Source: Ancylobacter koreensis
GTDB lineage: Bacteria > Pseudomonadota > Alphaproteobacteria > Rhizobiales > Xanthobacteraceae
DNA length: 64,000 nt
Direction: 5' to 3'
NCBI RefSeq assembly: GCF_023016525.1
Contig: NZ_JALKCG010000001.1
Span: forward strand, 248,001 to 312,000
The notes under the pieces are model-generated. The model saw only the letters and a program-made list of their open reading frames with translations. It ran no database searches and had not been told where the DNA came from. Both the position numbers and the translations under genes were made by a program. Below, piece after piece: positions 9,553 to 17,731 of this stretch (position 1 is its first letter; the number at the start of each line of letters is the position of its first letter).

Positions 9553-10916
9553 ACCAGCACAGCCCCCTTTCCGGCACGACCGCCGCCGGCCGCCTGGCCG
9601 CCTTCGCCGAAAGCGCCGTCCCGCCCCCGGCGGCCGACGCGGTGAGCCGGCGCCTGCTGCTGGACATTTGCGGCCTCGCCTTCTCGGCCCGGCACGAGCC
9701 CTATACGCGCGCCGCCCTCGCCAGCGCCGCCGGCCCCGGCCCCTGCACCGCCATCGGCCACGCGCAGGGCTTCGGCCTCTACGACGCCGCGCTGATCAAC
9801 GGCACGGCGGCGCATGGCGAGGACTATGACGACACCTTCGAGGGCGGGCCGGTGCATGCCGGCGCCGTGCTGGTGCCGGCGACGCTCGCCATCGCCCAGC
9901 ATCGCGGCCTCGGCGGTGCCTCCGTGATGCGCGGCATCGGAGTCGGCGCGGAGATCATGAGCCGGCTAAGCCTCGTGACGCCGCAGGCCATTCACAAGGC
10001 CGGCTTCCATCCCACGGCGGTCATCGGGGCGCTGGCCGCCTCCGCCGCCGTCGGCGTCGCCATCGGGCTCGACCGGGCACGCATCGCCAACGCCATCGGC
10101 ATCGCCGGCAGCCTGGCCTCGGGCATCATCGAATATCTCTCCGACGGCACCTGGACCAAGCGCCTGCACCCCGGCGCGGCGGCGCAGGCGGGCCTGCGCG
10201 CGGCGCTGCTCGCCGAGGCCGGCTTCCTCGGCCCGGCGACGGTGCTGGAAGGCGACCACGGCTTCTTCCGCGCCTTCGCGCCCTCGAAGACGGCGAACTT
10301 CGCGCCGCTGCTGGACGGGCTCGGCGAGGAGTGGATCATGCCGACCATCGCCTTCAAGCCCTATGCCTGCGGGACCATGACCCAGCCCTTCATCGACTGC
10401 GCCATCGCGCTGGCCCGACAGGGGGTGGCGGCCGAGGAGATCGTTTCCATCGTCTGCAAGGTCGGCGAGGGCACCGTGCACCGGCTGTGGGAACCGCTCG
10501 CCGCCAAGCAGACGGTGCCGAACGGCTATGCCGCCAAGTTCTCGACGCCCTATTGCATGGCGGTCGGCTTCCTCGAAGGCGCGGCGGGCCTGCGCCAGTT
10601 CGGCGACGACCAGACCCAGCGCGCCGACGTGCGCGCCCTCGCGGCGCGCATTTCCTACGAGATCGACCCGGCCGACGAGTACCCGCACAATTTCACCGGC
10701 CATCTGCGGGCGACGCTGAAAGACGGCTCAGTGCGCGAAATCCGCCAGCCGCACATGCGCGGGGGCGCCCGCGAGCCGCTGAGCGATGCCGAGCTCACCG
10801 CCAAGTTCACCGCCAACGTGCTGTTCGGCGGTGGCGACACGGCGACCGCCGAGGCGCTGCGCGCCGCCATCGACCGCATCGCCGCCGGTGCGCCGACCGT
10901 CTCGCTGGGAGCCTGA
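9549..10916 (+). CDS. MmgE/PrpD family protein
   Basis: Cytosolic protein of 455 residues in the MmgE/PrpD family. That family includes 2-methylcitrate dehydratase, cis-aconitate decarboxylase and iminodisuccinate epimerase. Visible family features are NGTAAHGEDYDDTFEGGPVH, with the conserved His/Asp cluster, and KPYACGTMTQPFIDC. The GTG start at 9549 overlaps the tctA stop, so translation is coupled. In this operon it probably performs an early step (dehydration, isomerisation or decarboxylation) on the imported acid. Members of this family differ widely in substrate, so the reaction is not assigned. Confidence 0.88.
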   Translation: MNQHSPLSGTTAAGRLAAFAESAVPPPAADAVSRRLLLDICGLAFSARHEPYTRAALASAAGPGPCTAIGHAQGFGLYDAALINGTAAHGEDYDDTFEGGPVHAGAVLVPATLAIAQHRGLGGASVMRGIGVGAEIMSRLSLVTPQAIHKAGFHPTAVIGALAASAAVGVAIGLDRARIANAIGIAGSLASGIIEYLSDGTWTKRLHPGAAAQAGLRAALLAEAGFLGPATVLEGDHGFFRAFAPSKTANFAPLLDGLGEEWIMPTIAFKPYACGTMTQPFIDCAIALARQGVAAEEIVSIVCKVGEGTVHRLWEPLAAKQTVPNGYAAKFSTPYCMAVGFLEGAAGLRQFGDDQTQRADVRALAARISYEIDPADEYPHNFTGHLRATLKDGSVREIRQPHMRGGAREPLSDAELTAKFTANVLFGGGDTATAEALRAAIDRIAAGAPTVSLGA

Positions 10917-10918
10917 GC

Positions 10919-11674
10919 ATGAGCGACATCCATCACCGCCCGGTCGCTATCGTCACCGGCGCCTCGCGCAATATCGGCCGCGCCATCGCGCTGGCGCTCG
11001 CCGGCGCCGGAACCTCGGTCGTCATCGTCGCCCGCAGCGACCGCGAGAGCGCCGAGGCGGTCGCCCGCGAAGTCGAGGCGGCCGGCACGGAGGCGAGCGT
11101 CGTGCTGGCCGACGTGGCGCGCGAATCCTCCGCCGACATCATCGTCGACCACGCGCTGGAGCGTTTCGGCCGGCTCGACATTCTGGTGAACAACGCCTCG
11201 GTGCGGCGCGAGAAGCCGGTGGAGGCGATGAGCTTCGCCGAGTGGCACGAGATCCTCGGCATCTGCCTCGACGGCGCCTTCCTTTTGACCCGCGCCGCCA
11301 TTCCGCACCTCTCCGCCTCGCCGGCCGGCGCCATCGTCAACATAGGCGGGCTGACCGCCTATACCGGCGCGCCCGGCCGCGCCCATGTGGTGGCCGCCAA
11401 GGCGGGACTGGACGGGCTGACCAAGGCGCTGGCGGTGGAGCTGGCGCCGCGCGGCATCACGGTGAACCTCGTCTCGCCCGGCCGCATCGCCACCGATCGC
11501 AGCCACGGCACGGCGGAGAAGAACCCGGCCCACCATGCGCGCAACCGCACGCTGACCGGCGCGGAAGGCTCGGCCGAGGACGTCGCGTCCATGGTGGCCT
11601 ATCTTGCGGGTCCGGCCGCGCGATTCGTGACCGGCCAGACCATCCATGTGAACGGCGGCGCCTACCTCCCCTGA
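10919..11674 (+). CDS. SDR-fold protein lacking the catalytic Ser and Tyr
   Basis: Short-chain dehydrogenase/reductase fold, 251 residues. The NAD(P)-binding TGASRNIGRAIA (about residues 13-24) and the NNAS motif are intact. The usual catalytic tetrad is not: at the Ser position (about 144) the sequence reads NIGG, and at the Tyr position (about 157) it reads HVVAAKAG, so Val replaces Tyr while Lys161 remains. Homologues are usually annotated as 3-oxoacyl-ACP reductases, but this copy cannot use the standard Ser-Tyr-Lys chemistry. It starts 2 nt after the MmgE/PrpD stop and belongs to the same operon. It may bind nucleotide for a different reaction or act non-catalytically. Confidence 0.85.
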   Translation: MSDIHHRPVAIVTGASRNIGRAIALALAGAGTSVVIVARSDRESAEAVAREVEAAGTEASVVLADVARESSADIIVDHALERFGRLDILVNNASVRREKPVEAMSFAEWHEILGICLDGAFLLTRAAIPHLSASPAGAIVNIGGLTAYTGAPGRAHVVAAKAGLDGLTKALAVELAPRGITVNLVSPGRIATDRSHGTAEKNPAHHARNRTLTGAEGSAEDVASMVAYLAGPAARFVTGQTIHVNGGAYLP

Positions 11675-11707
11675 GGCGGCGCGCCGGCGCAGCGCCGGGA
11701 GCGGAGC

Positions 11708-12460
11708 ATGTTGGAAGCCGTGACGCCGGCGCAGTACGCGCTTGTGGCGCTGATGGCCTTTCTCGCCGGCACGCTCGGCGGCGTCACCGGCTACGGGCCG
11801 GGCCTTCTGCTCCCGCCCATCCTGCTGCCCATCGTCGGGCCCGAGGCGGTGGTGCCGGTGATCGCCGTCTCCTCGCTGATGTCCAACGCCTCGCGCCTCG
11901 TCGCCTTCCGCCGCGATTTCGACCTGCGCCGCGCCCTGCTCATCGTCGCCTTCGCGCTGCCGGCCTCCGCGCTCGGCGCGTGGGGCTACACCCGGCTGTC
12001 GGGCGGCCTCATCTCGGTGATCATCGGGACGGTGCTGATCGTCGCGATCCCGGCCCGCCACGCGCTCATGCGGATGCGCGGCCGGCTTTCGGGTCGCGGA
12101 CTGATGGCGGCCGGCGCCGGCTATGGCGTCCTTATGGGCGGCACGGCCGGCACCGGCGTGGTGCTGATCTCCATCCTGCTGGCGACCGGGCTGAACGGCG
12201 CGGCGGTGATCGCCACCGATGCCGGCATCTCGCTGGTGCTCAGCGTGATCAAGGTCGGCGTGTTCGTGGCGGCAGGCGCGCTGCCGCTCTCCTCCTGGGT
12301 CATGGCGCTCCTCATCGGCGTGTCGGCGACGCCCGGCGTGTTCCTGGCAAAGCGGGTGCTCGGAACGCTCTCCAGCCGCGCGCATATCCGCATACTCGAC
12401 ATCATCGTCGCCATTGGCGGGCTGATCCTGATCGTGCAGGGGCTGCGCGCACCGGCCTGA
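11708..12460 (+). CDS. TSUP (TauE/SafE) family membrane transporter
   Basis: Inner-membrane protein of 250 residues with about eight hydrophobic helices in two repeats. It has the TauE/SafE-type glycine-rich start (FLAGTLGGVTGYGPGLLLPP) and the second repeat (GVLMGGTAGTGVVLISILL). TSUP proteins export sulfite, sulfoacetate or other small organic anions. It is the last gene of the tct operon, 33 nt after the SDR gene and preceded by GGGAGCGGAGC. It may export a product of the pathway or provide a second route for the substrate. Substrate not assignable from sequence. Confidence 0.85.
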   Translation: MLEAVTPAQYALVALMAFLAGTLGGVTGYGPGLLLPPILLPIVGPEAVVPVIAVSSLMSNASRLVAFRRDFDLRRALLIVAFALPASALGAWGYTRLSGGLISVIIGTVLIVAIPARHALMRMRGRLSGRGLMAAGAGYGVLMGGTAGTGVVLISILLATGLNGAAVIATDAGISLVLSVIKVGVFVAAGALPLSSWVMALLIGVSATPGVFLAKRVLGTLSSRAHIRILDIIVAIGGLILIVQGLRAPA

Positions 12461-12579
12461 CCCGCATTCCCCGCGCGGCTTGCGTTTTGGACGCCCGCGC
12501 GCGAATAAACGCGGACTGTCGGGCGGGCCGCCGCGCAGGCGCGGGCCACCTGCCCGGCGCGATTTCCCCGCCACGAAAC

Positions 12580-13803
12580 ATGGCGGCGCAGCAGCGGCGG
12601 ACGGAAGCGGTGACGGATCGCGACAGGGGCGAAGATCGGCGGCCCGACACAGGCCGGACTGACGTTGGCCGAAATGACGGGGGCCGTACCGATACCTGGC
12701 GGATCGGCGTGCTGTTCTCCCGCAAGGGCCACATGCAGATGCCGGAGACGGAGCATTTCCGCGGCACCGCGCTGGCCATCGAGGAGATCAACCTCTCCGG
12801 CGGCGTCAACGGGCGCGCCATCGAGCCGGTCTGCTACGATCCCGAATCCAGCCCCGAGCTCTATCGCCGCTATGCCGAGCGCCTGCTCACCGAGGACGGC
12901 ATCGGCACCATTTTCGGCTGCTGCGCCTCCTCCAGCCGCAAGGCGATCCTCGCCACGGTGGAACGGCGCAACGCGCTGCTCTGGTACCCCTCCCTCTATG
13001 AGGGCTTCGAATATTCGCCGAACGTGATCTACACCGGCGCGGCGCCGAACCAGAACAGCCTGCAGCTCGCGCGCTACCTGTTCGCCAATTTCGGCCGGCG
13101 CTTCTATCTCGTCGGCTCGGACTACATCTATCCCCGCGAATCCAACCGCATCATGCACGACGTGGTGGGGCGCGAGGGCGGCGAGGTGGTGGGCGAGACC
13201 TATGTACCCGTCCTGCCGCACGAGGACCAGATCCGCCGCGTGGTGGAGGACATAAGGCGCAAGGCGCCGGACGTGGTGTTCTCCACCGTGGTCGGCACCG
13301 GCGGGCAGGCCTTCTACCGCATCTTCCGCGAAGCCGGGCTCGATCCCCGCACCATGCCGGTGGCGAGCCTCACCTTTGCCGAAGGCGAGGTCGCCGCAAT
13401 AGGTCCGGAGCTGTGTGCCGGACACATCACCGCCGCGCCCTATTTCTCGACCGTCGACACACCCGCCAACCGACGCTTTGCCGCCGCCTACCGCGCCCGC
13501 TTCGGCCATGACGCGCCGGTGACGATGTATGCCGAAGCGGCCTATTTCCAGATCCACGTCTTCGCCGAGGCGTTGCGCCGGGCCGGCTCGCTCGACACGC
13601 AGCGCCTTGTCGACGCCGCGCTCGGCACCGAATACGACGCGCCGCAGGGGCGCATCCGCATCGACCCCGACAACAACCACACCTATCTGCACCCGCGCAT
13701 CGGCGTGGTGAACGCGCACGGCACCTTCGACGTGGCGTGGGAGGCGCGCGCGCCGGTGAAGCCGGACCCCTATCTCGTCGACCACGTGTACGACCATGCA
13801 TAG
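12580..13803 (+). CDS. AmiC-like amide-sensor (type I periplasmic-binding fold, no signal peptide)
   Basis: Ligand-sensing regulator, about 407 residues, related to AmiC and to urea/short-chain amide binding proteins. The type I periplasmic-binding-protein fold begins at WRIGVLFSRKGHMQMPETEH, continues through GCCASSSRKAILATVERRNALLWYPSLYEG (split over two lobes), and has the AmiC/UrtA signature GSDYIYPRESNRI. There is no signal peptide; the N-terminal ~40 residues are charged and low-complexity. That fits a cytoplasmic sensor rather than a transporter subunit. Start choice is uncertain (ATG 12580 or GTG 12610). The ANTAR regulator gene follows 42 nt downstream, as amiR follows amiC. In the Pseudomonas system AmiC sequesters AmiR until an amide binds. 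Confidence 0.88.
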   Translation: MAAQQRRTEAVTDRDRGEDRRPDTGRTDVGRNDGGRTDTWRIGVLFSRKGHMQMPETEHFRGTALAIEEINLSGGVNGRAIEPVCYDPESSPELYRRYAERLLTEDGIGTIFGCCASSSRKAILATVERRNALLWYPSLYEGFEYSPNVIYTGAAPNQNSLQLARYLFANFGRRFYLVGSDYIYPRESNRIMHDVVGREGGEVVGETYVPVLPHEDQIRRVVEDIRRKAPDVVFSTVVGTGGQAFYRIFREAGLDPRTMPVASLTFAEGEVAAIGPELCAGHITAAPYFSTVDTPANRRFAAAYRARFGHDAPVTMYAEAAYFQIHVFAEALRRAGSLDTQRLVDAALGTEYDAPQGRIRIDPDNNHTYLHPRIGVVNAHGTFDVAWEARAPVKPDPYLVDHVYDHA

Positions 13804-13845
13804 GCCCGGCGGGCGAGCCGTGCGGCGGGTCGGGGAGGCGATCGG

Positions 13846-14457
13846 GTGAGCGCCGCGGTCATCCAGAACCTGCGCAACACGCGCGTCGCCGTCGTGCATC
13901 CGCGCGACCAGGACGGCGAGGATCTGGTGCGCCAGCTCCAGCGCATCGGCTGCCAGGTGCAGATGGTCTGGCCACCGCCCGCGCAGCTTCCGCTGCCGCT
14001 CGACGCGGTGTTCTTCCTGCTCGACCGCGACACCAGGAGCTCCATGCCCTGGCGCATGGCGGATCTCAGCATCGCCCACATCGCCATCGTCGATTACGAG
14101 AATCCGACCGTGCTGAAGGCGTTGCTCGATTCGAGCGCGCATGGCGTGCTGGTGCGCCCGATCCGCGCCTCCGGCGTGCTGTCCAACCTCGTGCTGGCGC
14201 TGTCCATGCGCGGCTATGAAAGCCGGCTGCTGTCCAAGATCGCCAAGCTCGAGGACACGCTGCGCACCCGCCGCGACGTCGAGAAGGCGACGCGGCTGCT
14301 GATGGGGCTGCGCAACCTGACCGAGGACGAGGCCTACCAGTTCATCCGCAAGCAGGCGACCGCCCGCCGCGTGCCGATCGGCACCGTCGCCGCCTCGATC
14401 ATCAACGCGCAGGCCATGCTCGCCGAGCTCGGCCGCGACACGGACGGCGAGCGTTGA
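13846..14457 (+). CDS. AmiR-like transcription antiterminator with ANTAR domain
   Basis: RNA-binding antiterminator, 203 residues. The N-terminal ~125 residues form a pseudo-receiver domain like that of AmiR; I see no conventional phospho-acceptor pattern. A coiled-coil linker (about 125-150, KIAKLEDTLRTRRDVEKATR) leads into a C-terminal three-helix ANTAR domain (about 150-200, LLMGLRNLTEDEAYQFIRKQA). GTG start with GGGAGG upstream. ANTAR domains bind paired hexaloop hairpins in leader RNA and stop an intrinsic terminator from forming. The 244-nt segment directly after this gene has such a hairpin and a terminator, so the nitrilase-transporter operon downstream is its likely target. Confidence 0.92.
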   Translation: MSAAVIQNLRNTRVAVVHPRDQDGEDLVRQLQRIGCQVQMVWPPPAQLPLPLDAVFFLLDRDTRSSMPWRMADLSIAHIAIVDYENPTVLKALLDSSAHGVLVRPIRASGVLSNLVLALSMRGYESRLLSKIAKLEDTLRTRRDVEKATRLLMGLRNLTEDEAYQFIRKQATARRVPIGTVAASIINAQAMLAELGRDTDGER

Positions 14458-14581
14458 GCAAGCGGCAGAGGCATATCGCCTAGATTATAGGCATTTGAAC
14501 AAGTGCCGTACTTGTCGGCACTTCGGGCTTGACTCCGCCTTTCCGCTGCGTTTCGATGACCGTGCTCCATGGGGAGCGTCG

Positions 14582-14597
14582 GCGGCAGCGTTGCCGC
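14582..14597 (+). promoter_or_regulatory. ANTAR-type hexaloop hairpin
   Basis: A 5-bp perfect stem GCGGC/GCCGC encloses the six-base loop AGCGTT. A at loop position 1 and G at position 4 are the two conserved loop bases of known ANTAR RNA targets. The second hairpin of the pair is less clear. One candidate is AAGGCG at 14634-14639 (A1 and G4 present, weak stem, inside the terminator). Another is TGTGCA at 14611-14616 (G4 only, overlapping the 5' arm of the terminator). Confidence 0.65.
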
Positions 14598-14615
14598 TTC
14601 ACATTCAGGCTGTGC

Positions 14616-14660
14616 AGCCCTCGTTGGCGCCGGAAGGCGCTGCCGGGGGCTTTTTGTTTT
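14616..14660 (+). terminator. Intrinsic leader terminator (antitermination target)
   Basis: An outer AGCCC/GGGCT pair (14616-14620 with 14647-14651) and an inner GGCGCC-GGAA-GGCGCT hairpin (14626-14641) are followed by TTTTTGTTTT (14651-14660). It lies 41 nt before the nitrilase ATG, so it would stop transcription before the operon unless disrupted. Confidence 0.8.
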
Positions 14661-14701
14661 CGCGACGCGGGCGACCGCGGCGCCCGGAGAGGTGTGCCCA
14701 G

Positions 14702-15571
14702 ATGCCGAGTTCGAGCCTTGTTCGCGTCGCCTGCATCCAGATGGAGCCGCGCTTCGGCGACACTGCGGCCAATGTCGCCCACACGCTCGACCTCATCTCG
14801 CGCGCCGCCGACGAGGGCGCGAAGCTCGTGGTGCTGCCCGAGCTCGCCAACACCGGCTACGTCTTCGAGACGCGCGCCGAAGCCTTCGCGCTGGCCGAAA
14901 CCATTCCGGACGGCCCGACCTCGCTGGCCTGGGCGAAGATCGCCGCCGAGCGCGGCCTCTTCATCGTCGCCGGCATCACCGAGCGCGAGGGCGAGGCGCT
15001 CTACAACAGCGCCGTGGTGATCGGCCCGCAGGGCCATATCGGCACCTACCGCAAGACGCATCTGTGGGGGAACGAGAACCTGTTCTTCGAGCCGGGCAAT
15101 AACGGCTTCCCGGTGTTCCAGACCGCCATCGGGCGTATCGGCGTCGCCATCTGCTACGACGGCTGGTTCCCGGAAGTGTACCGGCTGCAGGCGCTGCAGG
15201 GCGCGGACATTGTCTGCGTGCCGACCAACTGGGTGCCGATCCCCGGCCAGGCCGAGGGGCGCGAGGCGATGGCCAACATCCTCGCCATGGCCGCCGCCCA
15301 TTCCAACTCGCTCTACATCGCCTGCGCCGACCGCATCGGCACCGAGCGCGGCCAGCCCTTCGAGGGCCAGAGCCTCATCCTCAGCTACACCGGCTGGCCC
15401 GCCGCCGGCCCGGCCAGCCGCGACGGTGAGGAGATCGTCTCCGCCGAGATCGACCTCGGCGCCGCCCGCCGCGCCCGCAACTGGAACGCCTTCAACCAGG
15501 TGCTGCGCGACCGCCGCACCGACATCTACGCCGAGATGCTCGGCTCCGACATTTCCCGCGGCTGGTACTGA
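14702..15571 (+). CDS. Nitrilase superfamily C-N hydrolase
   Basis: Cytosolic hydrolase of the nitrilase/amidase superfamily, 289 residues. The Glu-Lys-Cys triad is visible: E47 in LPELANTGY, K118 in YRKTHLW, and C151 in AICYDGWFPE, with a supporting Glu near 130. It would hydrolyse a nitrile, amide or N-carbamoyl bond and release ammonia or an amine. The start ATG 14702 lies just after the leader terminator; the frame is open upstream through the leader but that part is not protein-like. Its position first in an ABC-transporter operon under an AmiC/AmiR-like pair suggests the imported compound is its substrate. Length and motifs fit aliphatic amidohydrolases better than true aromatic nitrilases, but the exact class is open. 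Confidence 0.92.
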   Translation: MPSSSLVRVACIQMEPRFGDTAANVAHTLDLISRAADEGAKLVVLPELANTGYVFETRAEAFALAETIPDGPTSLAWAKIAAERGLFIVAGITEREGEALYNSAVVIGPQGHIGTYRKTHLWGNENLFFEPGNNGFPVFQTAIGRIGVAICYDGWFPEVYRLQALQGADIVCVPTNWVPIPGQAEGREAMANILAMAAAHSNSLYIACADRIGTERGQPFEGQSLILSYTGWPAAGPASRDGEEIVSAEIDLGAARRARNWNAFNQVLRDRRTDIYAEMLGSDISRGWY

Positions 15572-15622
15572 GCCCGCCGCGCCCGCCTGCGACACAACGA
15601 TAACCTTCCGGAGAACCAGACC

Positions 15623-16792
15623 ATGTCCCTGATGCGCATTTCACGCCGCCGGCTGCTTCTGGCCGGCACCGTCGCCGCCGGCCTGCTCGCCGGCCCGGCG
15701 CTCGCCGCCGACACCATCACCATCGGCATCCCGGTGGGCCTGTCGGGCGCCAACTCGGTGGTCGCCCCCTCGGTCGTGCAGTCCGCCGAGCTCGCCGTCG
15801 AGGAGATCAACGCCAAGGGCGGCATCCTCGGCAAGAAGGTGGTGCTCGAAGTCGCCGACGACGCCTCGGGCGCCGCCGGCGCGCAGAAGGCCTTCGATTC
15901 GCTGATCTTCCAGAAGAAGGTCGACGCGCTGATCTCCATGGAGACCTCGGCCGCCCGCAATGCCGGCCTGCCGATCGTCAACCGCGGCAAGGTCCCCTAC
16001 ATCTACACCTCGTTTTACGAGGGCCGCTCCTGCTCGCCCTACATGTATGTCAACGCCTGGGTGCCCGACCAGCAGGTCGCCCCCATCGTCGACTACTTCA
16101 AGGACAAGGGCGCCAAGACCTATTTCCTGATCGGCTCGGACTACGCCTTCGGCCGCGGCATGCTCGCCTTCACCAAGGAGTACATCGAGAAGACCGGCGG
16201 CAAGATCGTCGGCGACGAATACGCCCCGATGGACGCCACCGACTGGACCGCCATCCTCTCCAAGGTGAAGGCCGCCAACCCGGACGCCATCATCACCTCG
16301 ACCGCCGGCGGCGCGCCGAACGTGACCCTCACCAAGCAGCTGCGCGCGGCGGGCATCAAGTCGCTCTACGGCAACCTCGCCGTGGATGAGGGCACCGCGA
16401 AGTCCATGGGCCCGGACGCCGAGGGCATCTACATCGCCGGTTCCTACTTCACCAACATCGACACCCCCGCCAACAAGGCGTTCCTCGCCGCGATGGAGAA
16501 GAAGTTCGGCAAGGAGATGAAGACCCCGAACGACCTCTCCGTGCCGGAATACGAGGCAGTCTACGCTTACAAGGCGGCGGTGGAGAAGGCCGGCACGACC
16601 GACGCCGCCAAGGTCATCCCGGCGCTCGCCGAGGTGACGGTGGACGGCCCGCGCGGCGCCATCACCATGAACAAGCAGCGCCACGCGCCGCTGACCATGT
16701 ATCTCGGCCAGGTGAAGGGCGATGGCTCGGTCGACATCATCTCGACCTTCAAGGACGTCGATCCCGGCGAGCAGTGCCCCAAGCTGAAGTGA
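15623..16792 (+). CDS. Branched-chain/amide-type ABC substrate-binding protein (UrtA/LivK family)
   Basis: Periplasmic binding protein of the hydrophobic-amino-acid/amide transporter (HAAT) family, 389 residues. The N-terminus is a twin-Arg-containing signal peptide (MRISRRRLLLAGTVAAG..., cleavage at ALAA). The fold resembles the AmiC-like protein of this locus, sharing GSDY and the FTNIDTPANK / FSTVDTPANR segment. That similarity suggests sensor and transporter recognise related ligands. The ribosome-binding site is TCCGGAGAA. The gene follows the nitrilase by 51 nt and is separated from the permease genes by a stable hairpin. Confidence 0.92.
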   Translation: MSLMRISRRRLLLAGTVAAGLLAGPALAADTITIGIPVGLSGANSVVAPSVVQSAELAVEEINAKGGILGKKVVLEVADDASGAAGAQKAFDSLIFQKKVDALISMETSAARNAGLPIVNRGKVPYIYTSFYEGRSCSPYMYVNAWVPDQQVAPIVDYFKDKGAKTYFLIGSDYAFGRGMLAFTKEYIEKTGGKIVGDEYAPMDATDWTAILSKVKAANPDAIITSTAGGAPNVTLTKQLRAAGIKSLYGNLAVDEGTAKSMGPDAEGIYIAGSYFTNIDTPANKAFLAAMEKKFGKEMKTPNDLSVPEYEAVYAYKAAVEKAGTTDAAKVIPALAEVTVDGPRGAITMNKQRHAPLTMYLGQVKGDGSVDIISTFKDVDPGEQCPKLK

Positions 16793-16812
16793 GCGCCTGA
16801 CGCTCCAAACCC

Positions 16813-16839
16813 GCCATCCCCGGCCCCGCCGGGGATGGC
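16813..16839 (+). terminator. Intercistronic hairpin after the binding-protein gene
   Basis: A perfect 12-bp stem (GCCATCCCCGGC/GCCGGGGATGGC) with a 3-nt loop sits between the binding-protein and permease genes, with TTTT a few bases later. It probably reduces read-through or protects the upstream message. A repeat TGAGACGTCG occurs twice just after it. Confidence 0.6.
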
Positions 16840-16894
16840 ACGGCTTTTGAGACGTCGTCCTCTGAGACGTCGCCCGCGACCCGAAGGACCCCAC

Positions 16895-17731
16895 ATGATC
16901 GCCCAGACGCTGGACATCGTGACGACCGCCGCCATCCTCTATGCGGTGGCGACCGGGCTGCTGCTCGTGTTCGGCGTCATGAAGATCATCAATTTCGCCC
17001 ATGGGGGGCTGATGACGCTCGGCGGCTATGCCGCGCTCATCGCCACCCAGGCCGGGCTCAACCCGTGGCTCGCCATCCCGCTCGCGGCGCTGTTCGGCGG
17101 CGTCGCCGGCATGGCCATCGAGCGCTTCGTGGTGCGCCCGCTCTACGCCCGCCCGCTCGACGCCATCCTCGCCACCTGGGGTCTGTCGATCATCATCGGG
17201 CAGGTCATCACCCTCGTCTTCGGGCGCGGCGTGCAGTTCACGCAGGCCCCGCTCGAAGGCACGCTCGACCTGTTCGGCGAGAGCTATTCCGCCTACCGCC
17301 TCGCGCTGGTGGGCATCGCCGCCGCGCTCGGCCTCGCGCTCACCGCGCTGCTGCAGGGCACGCGCCTCGGGCTGGAGACCCGCGCGGTCATCATGAACGA
17401 GGACCTCGCGCGCGGGCTCGGCATCAACAGCGCGCTGGTGCGCTTCATCACCTTCACACTCGGCTCGGCGCTGGCCGGCGTCGCCGGCGCGCTGATCACG
17501 CCGCTGTCGAGCGTCGACCCCAACATGGGCGTGCCCTGGCTGGTGAACGCCTTCATGCTGGTGCTGGTCTCCGGCGCCTCGCTCGCCAGCCTGCTGGCGG
17601 CCTGCCTGGTGCTGGGCGGCGCGCAGGTGCTGGTGGCGACCCATCTCAGCCCGGTGCTCGGCGGGCTCACCATCGCCGTGCTCGCCGCCGTCATCCTGCG
17701 CATCCGTCCTCAGGGGTTCGCCCGTGACTGA
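16895..17731 (+). CDS. HAAT ABC transporter permease (LivH/UrtB type)
   Basis: Inner-membrane permease, 278 residues with about eight helices. It shows the LivH signature GVMKIINFAHGGLMTLGGYAA near residue 30 and the loop AVIMNEDLARGLGINSALVRF that contacts the ATPase. The ATG at 16895 was chosen because LivH homology starts there. The 3' end overlaps the next gene by 8 nt, indicating translational coupling. It works with the fused LivM-LivG protein and LivF. Confidence 0.92.
   Translation: MIAQTLDIVTTAAILYAVATGLLLVFGVMKIINFAHGGLMTLGGYAALIATQAGLNPWLAIPLAALFGGVAGMAIERFVVRPLYARPLDAILATWGLSIIIGQVITLVFGRGVQFTQAPLEGTLDLFGESYSAYRLALVGIAAALGLALTALLQGTRLGLETRAVIMNEDLARGLGINSALVRFITFTLGSALAGVAGALITPLSSVDPNMGVPWLVNAFMLVLVSGASLASLLAACLVLGGAQVLVATHLSPVLGGLTIAVLAAVILRIRPQGFARD

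Larger units (their letters stand above)
14458..14701 (+). promoter_or_regulatory. Leader RNA region of the nitrilase-transporter operon
   Basis: Non-coding 244 nt between the antiterminator and nitrilase genes, full of dyads. There is a GCCTA/TAGGC pair (14478-14492). Two mutually exclusive hairpins overlap: ACAAGT/ACTTGT (14499-14515) and AAGTGCCG/CGGCACTT (14501-14523). Then come GCTCC/GGAGC (14564-14577), an ANTAR-type hexaloop hairpin (14582-14597), and a T-tailed terminator (14616-14660). No convincing sigma70 or sigma54 promoter was found, so transcription may read through from amiCR or start from a weak site here. Confidence 0.75.

Noticed and set aside
10655-12574. 639-codon antisense open frame over prpD, SDR and TSUP
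   Set aside because: Spans three real genes and their gaps; translation lacks protein-like structure.
10786-12579. Upstream extension of the AmiC-like gene to a 1005-residue protein
   Set aside because: The extra ~600 residues are Arg-rich translation in the wrong frame of SDR and TSUP genes; AmiC homology begins only after 12660.
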